Source: Chloroflexota bacterium
GTDB taxonomy: Bacteria > Chloroflexota > Anaerolineae > Anaerolineales > Anaerolineaceae
DNA length: 8,034 bases
Assembly (NCBI GenBank): GCA_021796375.1
Contig: JAJYJF010000089.1
Span: 1-8,034 of the forward strand
Direction: 5' to 3'
Notes under the pieces: generated by a model
What the model was told of the DNA's origin: nothing
What the model saw: the letters and a program-made list of their open reading frames with translations, nothing else
The model's database searches: none
Made by a program: the position numbers and the translations under genes
Shown here: in pieces, positions 1 through 5,553 of the stretch
Layout of the letters: each line of letters opens with the position of its first letter
How positions within the stretch are numbered: position 1 is the stretch's first letter

Positions 1-1
1 G

Positions 2-844
2 GGAGCCACCCGGGTTGGGCTGGCCCAGATGATGGTCGGCCGGCCGATCATCCTGCAGTACAACCGCCCGCCGGCCAGACCCGGACCGGCGCTGCTGGAG
101 GTGCAGGACCTGCACGCGTCCGGCGACTGCGGCGGGGACGTTCTCAAGGGGGTGTCGCTGCAGGTGCACGCCGGCGAAATCCTCGGCCTGGCCGGCGTCT
201 CGGGCAACGGCCAGCGCGAGCTGGCGGAATGCCTGGCGGGCCTGCGGCCGGTGCGCCAGGGAAAGGTGATCCTGAACGGAAAAGACATCACCCACGCTTC
301 GCCTGGGGAGCGCATCGCTACCGGGCAGTCGTATATCCCCGAGGAGCGGATGCGCGAGGGGGTGATCAAAGATTTCAGCGTGGCCGACAACTTCGTCCTG
401 GAAGACCACGGCAACCCGCCCTACGCGCACGGCTGGTTCCTGGATAACCGGGTGATCCGATCCCGCGCCCGCGAGATGGTGGAAGCCTTCAACGTCAAAA
501 CCCCCGGCCTGGAGACGCCCATCAAGAACCTCTCGGGCGGGAACATCCAGAAGCTGATCCTGGCGCGCGAGCTGTCGCGCAAGCCGAAGGTGCTGATCGC
601 CTCCCAGCCGACCCGCGGGGTGGATATCGGCGCCAGCGAGTACATCCACCTGCGGCTGCTCGAGCAGCGCCAGGCTGGCACGGCCACCCTGCTGATCTCC
701 GAAGACCTGGACGAGATCCGCGCCCTCTCGGACCGCATCGCCGTGATCTACGAGGGCCGGCTGATGGGGGTGGTGGACGGACCGTCCTCGACGCCGGAGC
801 AGCTGGGGCTGATGATGGCCGGAGTCCCCGAGAAAGCTGCTTAG
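2..844 (+). CDS. ABC transporter ATP-binding protein, nucleoside/simple-sugar type (C-terminal half, 5' cut by window)
   Basis: This is the energising subunit of an importer that works with a BMP-family binding protein and two permeases, probably for nucleosides or purines, on the inner face of the membrane. The reading frame is open from the left edge, so the protein is 5'-truncated. The first residues (LAQMMVGR) match the linker that ends the first ATPase domain, and what remains is the second domain. Counting from the Met at base 29, it shows a degenerate Walker A (GVSGNGQRE, about 56-64, no Lys), the signature LSGGN (168-172), a Walker B region with ASQPTRG in place of DEPTRG (191-197), and ISEDLDE where the switch His would be (223-229). 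These changes are usual for the second domain of nucleoside-type members such as YufO/NupO, so they do not suggest decay. It ends in TAG, 24 bases from the stop of the convergent hydroxylase gene. No permease gene follows. The family is clear; the substrate is inferred. Confidence 0.93.
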   Translation, partial: GATRVGLAQMMVGRPIILQYNRPPARPGPALLEVQDLHASGDCGGDVLKGVSLQVHAGEILGLAGVSGNGQRELAECLAGLRPVRQGKVILNGKDITHASPGERIATGQSYIPEERMREGVIKDFSVADNFVLEDHGNPPYAHGWFLDNRVIRSRAREMVEAFNVKTPGLETPIKNLSGGNIQKLILARELSRKPKVLIASQPTRGVDIGASEYIHLRLLEQRQAGTATLLISEDLDEIRALSDRIAVIYEGRLMGVVDGPSSTPEQLGLMMAGVPEKAA

Positions 845-868
845 CGGTCCCGGCAGCCGGTATTCAGC

Positions 869-3100
869 CTACCCTTTTTCCAGCCTTCCCAATCCGCGCA
901 GGACGCGCTCGGGGGTGAGCGGGAACTCGTCGAACCACACCCCCGTTGCGGCGTGCACCGCGGCGGCGACGGCGGGCGCCAGGCACATGTTCATCACCTC
1001 GCCCAGCCCGCGCGCGCCCCACGGACCGCGCGGGTCGGGGATTTCCAGCACGATCGTCTTCGTCTCCGCCGGGATATCCGCGATGGTCGGCACCAGGTAG
1101 GTCGACAGCCCCGGCGTCAGCACCCGGCCGTCCACCTCCACGAAATTCTCCAGCACGGCATAGCCCACGGACTGGATCAGCCCGCCTTCTACCTGACCGA
1201 CCACCTGCTGGGGATTGATCATCTTCCCCACGTCGATCGCGCAGGTGATCCGGTCCACATGCACCTGGCCCGTCTCGAGGTCCACCGTCACCTCGGCGGC
1301 CTGGGTGGTGTACGCGTAAGATACGTTCGGGTCGCACTGCCCGGTGACCGGATCCGGCGGGGTGGTCCGGTGCGGCCAGTAGGTGTGCGCCACCTGGACC
1401 GGGCGCTCCTCGTCCTCCCAGCGCCGCAGCGCGATCTCGGCGCCCTCGCGGAGGGCGTTGCCGATGAAGAAGGTCATCCGCGAGGCTGAAACGGCGCCCG
1501 AATCGCCCACCTCGGAGGTGTCGCTCGAGATCAGGGCGATCCGGTCGATGGAGACGCCCAGCGCGTCGGCGGCCATCTGGCTGATGGCCGTGTGGGCGCC
1601 CATGCCCACCTCGCTCGCGCCGTGGCGGATCACAGCCCGCTCGATCTGGGTGCCGCCGTAAAGCTCGATCCCGACCGTGCAGGATTCGGGGTAGCCGTAG
1701 GAAAAGCCGACGTTCTTGTGCGCGGCGGCGATCCCGATCCCGCGCCGCCGGGATGGGTCGGCGGGGTCCGGCGCGCCGTATCCGCCGCGCCGGGCCCAGC
1801 CGGCGCCGCCCTGCGACCAGCCCGCCTCGCGCGCGCAGGCCTCGGTGACCTCGCGGGTGCTGACCCCGGGCGGAAACGGCGCCCCGGTGCACTGCAGCGA
1901 TCCCTCGCGGACCAGGTTGCGCATGCGCAGCTCCACCGGGTCCAGGCCCAGCGCTTCGGCCAGCTTGTTGACCTGCTGCTCGGCGATGTAGACCCCCTGC
2001 GGCCCGCCGAATCCGCGGAAGGCCCCGCGCGGGACGTTGTTGGTGTAGACGTCGTAGGCATCCACCCGCAGGTTGGGGATCTCGTACGGGCCGAGGGAGT
2101 TGATCACCGAGTTCGAGGTGACGATCGAGGTGGTGAACTTGTACGCGCCGCCGTCAGCCAGCAGCCTGACCTCGGCGGCGGTGATTTTTCCCTCGCGCGT
2201 GGCGCCCCAGCGGGTGTAGACCCGGAAAGGGTGCCGCTTGCAGTGCGCCAGGATGGATTCTTCGCGCGACCAGACGATCTTGACCGCCCGGTCGATGCCG
2301 CGCTCGTGCAGCTTCAGGGCAGCCAGCCCCACGATAATCTGCACCGAGATGTCCTCGCGGCCGCCGAACGCCCCGCCGGTCATCGGGTAGATCACGCGCA
2401 CCTGGTCTTCCGCCAGGTCCAGCGCGTGGGCGATCTGCTTGCGGTCCTTGACGCCCCACTGCCCGGTGGTCACGATCGCCAGGCGGCCCTGCTCGTCGAG
2501 ATAGGCCAGCCCGGCCTCGGTCTGCAGGAAGGCGTGCTCCTGGGCAGGGGTGTTGTAGACGGATTCGACGACCACGTCGGCCTGCTTGAACCCGGCCTCG
2601 AGGTCGCCGTTGACCAGGAAGTGGTGGTCGAAAACGTTCGTCCCCAGCTCGGGGTGCAGGAGGGTCGCGTCCGGGCGCATGGCCTCTTCCACGTCGCTCT
2701 CCACCGGCAGGTCTTCGTACTCCACGTCGATGAGCGCGAGCGCGCGGGCGGCGATCTCCTCGCTCTCGGCGACGATCCCCGCCACCCGGTCGCCCACGTA
2801 GCGGACGCGGTCCGCGAAGGGCTTGGCGCACGGCCCGGCGAGCACCGGCTGGTCGTAGGTGTAGTAGCCGAACTCGTTGGCGGGCACGTCTTTTGAGGTG
2901 AGGGCGGCGATCACCCCGGGCAGGGCTTCCGCCCGGGTCGTATCCACCCGCTTGACGACGGCGTGCGGACGGCGGGCCAGCAGCACCTTGAGGTAAGCCT
3001 GGTTCGGGCGAGACAGGTCCGTCGCGTAGACGGCTTCCCCCCGCACCTTGGAAAGCGCGTCGACGCGCACCACCGACTGGCCGATATATCTGTTCCCCAT
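869..3100 (-). CDS. Xanthine dehydrogenase/aldehyde oxidase family, molybdopterin-binding subunit
   Basis: A 743-residue molybdenum hydroxylase large subunit, of usual length for a stand-alone Mo subunit, which hydroxylates purines, other N-heterocycles or aldehydes using water. Visible landmarks are the N-terminal hammerhead domain (GEAVYATDL, 21-29), the Moco loop GGAFGGRED (242-250), PRGAFRGFGGPQ (357-368), the loop HGASEVGMGAHT (493-504), DSGAVSASR (533-541) and GARGLGE (695-701), whose Glu701 is the expected catalytic base. Glu249 matches the purine-binding Glu802 of bovine XDH, but my hand alignment puts Asn330 where Arg880 should be, so xanthine is not assured. Met500 stands where most members have the Moco-contacting Gln. 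The start at 3100 is chosen because GGGGGAGG precedes it, family similarity begins at MGNRYIGQS, and the likely promoter places the transcript start below the longer alternative ATG at 3190. No FAD or 2Fe-2S subunit gene adjoins it in the window; they may lie elsewhere. Family certain, substrate not. Confidence 0.93.
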   Translation of the reverse strand: MGNRYIGQSVVRVDALSKVRGEAVYATDLSRPNQAYLKVLLARRPHAVVKRVDTTRAEALPGVIAALTSKDVPANEFGYYTYDQPVLAGPCAKPFADRVRYVGDRVAGIVAESEEIAARALALIDVEYEDLPVESDVEEAMRPDATLLHPELGTNVFDHHFLVNGDLEAGFKQADVVVESVYNTPAQEHAFLQTEAGLAYLDEQGRLAIVTTGQWGVKDRKQIAHALDLAEDQVRVIYPMTGGAFGGREDISVQIIVGLAALKLHERGIDRAVKIVWSREESILAHCKRHPFRVYTRWGATREGKITAAEVRLLADGGAYKFTTSIVTSNSVINSLGPYEIPNLRVDAYDVYTNNVPRGAFRGFGGPQGVYIAEQQVNKLAEALGLDPVELRMRNLVREGSLQCTGAPFPPGVSTREVTEACAREAGWSQGGAGWARRGGYGAPDPADPSRRRGIGIAAAHKNVGFSYGYPESCTVGIELYGGTQIERAVIRHGASEVGMGAHTAISQMAADALGVSIDRIALISSDTSEVGDSGAVSASRMTFFIGNALREGAEIALRRWEDEERPVQVAHTYWPHRTTPPDPVTGQCDPNVSYAYTTQAAEVTVDLETGQVHVDRITCAIDVGKMINPQQVVGQVEGGLIQSVGYAVLENFVEVDGRVLTPGLSTYLVPTIADIPAETKTIVLEIPDPRGPWGARGLGEVMNMCLAPAVAAAVHAATGVWFDEFPLTPERVLRGLGRLEKG

Positions 3101-3104
3101 GCCG

Positions 3105-3112
3105 CCTCCCCC
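3105..3112 (-). promoter_or_regulatory. Ribosome binding site of the molybdenum-subunit gene
   Basis: GGGGGAGG on the minus strand lies four bases before the ATG at 3100. The spacing is short but the match is strong. It supports 3100 as the start over the upstream ATG at 3190, which has no comparable site. Its first G is also the last base of the inverted repeat at 3112-3136, so a hairpin there could affect ribosome access. Confidence 0.65.
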
Positions 3113-3136
3113 AGGTTGAGCCCGCGGTCCAACCTG
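3112..3136 (-). repeat. Inverted repeat in the leader of the molybdenum-subunit gene
   Basis: CAGGTTG (3112-3118) and CAACCTG (3130-3136) are perfect 7-base arms around an 11-base centre. In RNA the centre can add a G-U pair and two G-C pairs after one mismatch, giving a compact hairpin. It lies in the predicted 5' leader directly against the ribosome binding site. It could be an RNA hairpin tuning translation or a DNA operator; the sequence alone does not decide. Confidence 0.4.
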
Positions 3137-3146
3137 CGAATTGAAC

Positions 3147-3159
3147 TGATGCTGCATCA
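3147..3159. promoter_or_regulatory. Candidate operator dyad TGATGCTGCATCA
   Basis: A perfect 13-base dyad with 6-base arms around a central T. It sits about 26-38 bases downstream of the predicted transcription start of the molybdenum-subunit gene and 140 bases before the dioxygenase gene. Short perfect dyads in this position are typical of repressor sites, which could act on either divergent gene. No regulator gene is present in the window, and a dyad this short can occur by chance. Confidence 0.3.
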
Positions 3160-3191
3160 AAGAAATTGGTAAATGATGGGATGCCTCCATA

Positions 3192-3221
3192 CTTATAGCA
3201 AAGGTGACGCCGAACCGTCAA
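3192..3221 (-). promoter_or_regulatory. Sigma-70-type promoter with extended -10, driving the molybdenum-subunit gene
   Basis: Reading the minus strand, TTGACG (3221-3216, 5 of 6 to consensus) is followed after 18 bases by TATAAG (3197-3192, 5 of 6), preceded by TGC, the extended -10 element. Transcription would start near 3185, leaving a leader of about 85 bases. This start lies below the ATG at 3190, which rules out the long 5' extension of the gene if this is the main promoter. Confidence 0.6.
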
Positions 3222-3283
3222 GGGCTGGGGGCCTTGCCGTTGAGTTTCGCCGGGTTTATTCCAATCCGTGATAAGATATGCGC

Positions 3284-3290
3284 GGGAGGG
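3284..3290 (+). promoter_or_regulatory. Ribosome binding site of the extradiol dioxygenase gene
   Basis: GGGAGGG lies seven bases before the ATG at 3298. It favours this start over the in-frame GTG at 3268, which would put the site inside the coding region. I found only a weak possible promoter further up: TTGCCG at 3234-3239, a 17-base spacer, then TATTCC at 3257-3262, which is not convincing. Confidence 0.65.
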
Positions 3291-3297
3291 ACCCTTC

Positions 3298-4089
3298 ATG
3301 GACCGTCAAGACGCACCTGCCACGCCGCGCATGCCGGTGATCTTCATCGGGCACGGCAGCCCGATGAATGCGATCGAGGATAACCCGTTCAGCCGCGCCT
3401 GGGAGGAGGTCGGGAGGAGCCTGCCCCGTCCGAGCGCCATCCTCTCCATCTCCGCGCACTGGGAGACCGCCGGGACGCAGGTGACCGCGATGGAGCGCCC
3501 CCGCACCATCCACGATTTCGGTGGATTCCCGGCGGAGCTCTTTGCCGTCCAGTACCCGGCGCCGGGTTCCCCGGACCTGGCCCGCCAGGTGAGCGCGCTG
3601 ATCAAAGCGGCGCCGGTGGGGCTGGACGCGCGCTGGGGCCTGGATCACGGCACGTGGAGCGTCTTGTGCCGCATGTTCCCGGGGGCGGATATCCCGGTAG
3701 TGCAGCTGAGCCTCGATCACTACCAGGAGCCCGAAGGACACTACCGGCTCGCCCGGGAGCTTGCCCCGCTCCGCGACCAGGGCGTGCTCATCTTCGGCAG
3801 CGGGAATATCGTCCACAACCTGCGGCTGATGGCCATGCGGCCGGACGGCTTCGACTGGGCGATCTCCTTCGACGAGACCATCCGGCGGCTGATCCTGGCG
3901 CGCGACCACCATCCGATCATTCACTACGAGGAGCTCGGGCAGCCCGCCCGCCTCTCGATCCCGACCAACGAACACTACCTGCCGCTGCTGTACGCCCTGG
4001 CGCTGCAGGAGGAGGGCGAGCCGGTGAAATTCTTCGCCGAGGGCATGGCCTACGGCTCGCTATCGATGCGCTCGCTGTGGATCGGGTAA
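3298..4089 (+). CDS. Extradiol ring-cleavage dioxygenase, LigB superfamily, 4,5-DOPA dioxygenase (YgiD/DODA) type
   Basis: A 263-residue cytosolic metalloenzyme, close in length to E. coli YgiD (about 270). Family members open catechol rings such as L-DOPA between C4 and C5 using a metal centre, though the true substrate in bacteria is often unknown. All four expected metal-ligand histidines are visible: His19 in FIGHGSP, His54 in SISAHWE, His173 in GSGNIVHN and His226 in NEHYLPLLYA. The conserved LDHGTW motif (115-120) carries a further His at 117. The fold looks complete from PVIFIGHGSP to the C-terminal SMRSLWIG, with no frameshift. The start is set by the ribosome binding site. It is transcribed divergently from the molybdenum-subunit gene, and about 150 bases separate it from the next gene on the same strand. 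Nothing nearby suggests an aromatic degradation pathway, so the physiological role is open. Confidence 0.9.
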   Translation: MDRQDAPATPRMPVIFIGHGSPMNAIEDNPFSRAWEEVGRSLPRPSAILSISAHWETAGTQVTAMERPRTIHDFGGFPAELFAVQYPAPGSPDLARQVSALIKAAPVGLDARWGLDHGTWSVLCRMFPGADIPVVQLSLDHYQEPEGHYRLARELAPLRDQGVLIFGSGNIVHNLRLMAMRPDGFDWAISFDETIRRLILARDHHPIIHYEELGQPARLSIPTNEHYLPLLYALALQEEGEPVKFFAEGMAYGSLSMRSLWIG

Positions 4090-4132
4090 AAGTTCGCCCT
4101 GCCAACCTCCCCCCAAAAAAGGAGCATTGGGT

Positions 4133-4138
4133 TAGAAT
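4133..4138 (+). promoter_or_regulatory. Possible -10 element before the phosphoribosyltransferase-like gene
   Basis: TAGAAT matches the -10 consensus at 5 of 6 positions and lies about 100 bases before the gene. No good -35 is seen at the right distance, since that stretch is a run of C. The 150-base gap between the dioxygenase and this gene contains nothing else convincing, so read-through from the dioxygenase is also possible. Confidence 0.2.
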
Positions 4139-4228
4139 CGTCCGGGCAGTCTGCGGGTTGAACGTCCTCGGAGCAAGCCCGCCCTGTCTCTTTAAGATCC
4201 GCCTCGCCGACAACCTCATCCCACTCTT

Positions 4229-4234
4229 AAGGAG
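4229..4234 (+). promoter_or_regulatory. Ribosome binding site deciding between two adjacent ATG codons
   Basis: AAGGAG stands two bases before a first ATG (4237) and five bases before a second (4240). The second spacing is the normal one, so 4240 is preferred. The difference is a single N-terminal Met. Confidence 0.6.
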
Positions 4235-4239
4235 CGATG

Positions 4240-5304
4240 ATGTCCGAATTCAAATATCCCTTCGAGTTTTCCGAAGACAGCCGGACACCTGTCCGCGGTC
4301 TGCTCGAGCTGGACGAGCCGCTTCCCTACAACCATCGGTCGGGAAGCGGCTTTTATAGGCCGGGAAGGATCCTGGTTGAAGGCAGCGCCGACTTGGACCT
4401 GGTGCTCTACCATAACGAAGCCACCGCGCACTTCATGTATGTTCGAAGGGCGCCGGTGGATTCCAACCTGCTGGAAACCGTGGGACTGAGGGAACGCGAG
4501 TACGACGGCCTGGAAAGCCTCCAGCTCCCCGGGCAGCTCTGCCTGGGCTCGGACCGCTCGCGGCTGATCCGCGACGCGATGGAGGGCCTGTTCGGCGCGC
4601 CCCCGCTGGCCGAGACGATCCGGGCTCGCCAGCAGCAGAACCTGGCGATCTTCCCGATCGCCCGCGAGGGGTTGAAATACCAGGTGCCGGAAGCGATTTT
4701 CAGCAACTACGGCTATTACTGCGACGAGATCGTGCTGGACGCCCACCACGTCTTCGACAGCTCCGTCCCGGTGTACAACCGCAAAGTGGAGATGACCCTT
4801 TTCAAGGATAAGGATCTCGACCGCCAGCAGCGCGAGAATATCGGGGTGGCGTTCCTGGCGGATTCGATCGCCAGCGGGCTGGTGATGAAGGAAGTGATCG
4901 CGCGGGTCACGGAGCGCTTTGACCGCATCCAGCAGGTGGAGGTGGTCTCTCCGCTGGCCACCATACGCGGCCTGTGCCGGATTGCCAGCTCGGAGAGCGC
5001 CCAGAACGTGAAGGTGCGCGTGCACGTCTTCGAGACCCTGCTCAATGCCCTCCCGCCGGATTACTACTACTCCGCGCATTTCAACCTCCCCGGCTTCCAC
5101 ATCCGCCCGGAGCTGGAGGAGGAGTACCGTGCCTGGTGGGGTTTGGATGCCGGGGGCAGGGCGATCGCCGACACCGCCTGCGCCGGGTACGGGTGGAGCG
5201 AGGTCTTCTACTCGCCGCGCAAGCAGATCCAGATGATCAACAGCCAGCTCGAAGCCCGTCACCAGCTGAAGATCGCCGACATCGTCCGCAGGAATCTGGG
5301 GTAG
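4240..5304 (+). CDS. Uncharacterised protein, divergent uracil-phosphoribosyltransferase-like
   Basis: A 354-residue soluble protein that I do not recognise as a named family. Its middle and C-terminal parts follow the order of motifs in type I phosphoribosyltransferases of the uracil (Upp) kind. IFPIAREGL (137-145) resembles the PILRAGLG strand; VEMTLFKDKDL (183-193) resembles the segment before the flexible loop; VAFLADSIASGLVM (203-216) resembles the PRPP loop DPMLATGG; VEVVSPLATIRGL (233-245) resembles the following strand; and FETLLN...YYY...LPGF (264-286) with WG (300-301) resembles the uracil-binding C-terminus LN..YI.PGLGD..FG. The fit is by eye. About 120 extra N-terminal and 50 extra C-terminal residues make it much longer than Upp (about 210). 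The PRPP loop has lost several standard residues, so activity is uncertain. It has no signal peptide or membrane segment. A role in nucleobase salvage would suit the neighbouring purine-type genes, but this is inference. Confidence 0.5.
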   Translation: MSEFKYPFEFSEDSRTPVRGLLELDEPLPYNHRSGSGFYRPGRILVEGSADLDLVLYHNEATAHFMYVRRAPVDSNLLETVGLREREYDGLESLQLPGQLCLGSDRSRLIRDAMEGLFGAPPLAETIRARQQQNLAIFPIAREGLKYQVPEAIFSNYGYYCDEIVLDAHHVFDSSVPVYNRKVEMTLFKDKDLDRQQRENIGVAFLADSIASGLVMKEVIARVTERFDRIQQVEVVSPLATIRGLCRIASSESAQNVKVRVHVFETLLNALPPDYYYSAHFNLPGFHIRPELEEEYRAWWGLDAGGRAIADTACAGYGWSEVFYSPRKQIQMINSQLEARHQLKIADIVRRNLG

Positions 5305-5311
5305 ATTGCCG

Positions 5312-5348
5312 GCGCGAGGTAACAAAAACGATCCTTGTTACCTCGCGC
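5312..5348 (+). terminator. Perfect 14-bp inverted repeat, terminator-like, without U-tract
   Basis: GCGCGAGGTAACAA (5312-5325) and TTGTTACCTCGCGC (5335-5348) are perfect complements around a 9-base loop. It starts seven bases after the stop of the phosphoribosyltransferase-like gene and ends before the next promoter, the right place for a terminator. The following bases (GGTTTCGGG) are not a T-run, so classical intrinsic termination would be weak. It may instead protect the 3' end of the message or be a dispersed palindromic element. Confidence 0.5.
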
Positions 5349-5370
5349 GGTTTCGGGCATGATCTGCCGA

Positions 5371-5398
5371 TTGTAATTTATTAAATTTGTGTTAAAAT
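5371..5398 (+). promoter_or_regulatory. Promoter of the beta-propeller gene, extended -10
   Basis: TTGTAA (5371-5376, 4 of 6 to consensus), a 16-base spacer, then TAAAAT (5393-5398, 5 of 6), preceded by TGT, which gives an extended -10. The surrounding 30 bases are strikingly AT-rich against a GC-rich background. Transcription would start near 5405, leaving a long leader of about 149 bases. Confidence 0.6.
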
Positions 5399-5404
5399 CT
5401 TTTC

Positions 5405-5553
5405 TAGCTCAGTTTTCTCCGGTTCAACAGAGCGGGGCTAACCACAAAAACCGGAAAAAATCCCCATTTTCTTCCATTAAATTGGCTTCTACCTGAGGGA
5501 AATCCTCGAAGGGCGGGCGCCACATAAAGCATTGATCGACAAGGAGACATCCC
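5405..5553 (+). promoter_or_regulatory. Long, potentially structured 5' leader of the beta-propeller gene
   Basis: No reading frame of note lies on the coding strand here. Two foldable elements are visible. The first pairs 5413-5424 with 5449-5460 (12 positions, one C-A mismatch, core TCCGGTT/AACCGGA) around a 24-base loop. The loop holds GGGG (5434-5437), able to pair with CCCC (5462-5465) just after the stem, as in an H-type pseudoknot. The second pairs CTTC (5486-5489) with GAAG (5508-5511) and GAGG (5495-5498) with CCTC (5504-5507). The leader ends with AAGGAG (5541-5546), seven bases before the ATG. It matches no riboswitch class I can recall, so regulation by structure is inference. Confidence 0.35.

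Noticed and set aside
845..868. A CCGG-cag-CCGG mini-hairpin between the convergent genes as a bidirectional terminator
   Set aside because: Four base pairs with no T-run is too weak to support the call.
1592..2896. A 434-codon open frame on the plus strand opposite the molybdenum subunit
   Set aside because: It lies wholly antisense to a clear enzyme gene, with composition typical of an antisense shadow and no ribosome binding site.
3101..3190. A 30-residue N-terminal extension of the molybdenum subunit from the ATG at 3190
   Set aside because: It matches nothing in the family, starts above the predicted transcription start, and has a weaker ribosome binding site than 3100.
4216..5325. A 369-codon open frame on the minus strand, longer than the plus-strand gene it overlaps
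   Set aside because: Its translation looks like a GC-rich shadow (many H, R, D, V runs, no motif), while the plus frame has a good ribosome binding site and recognisable motifs.
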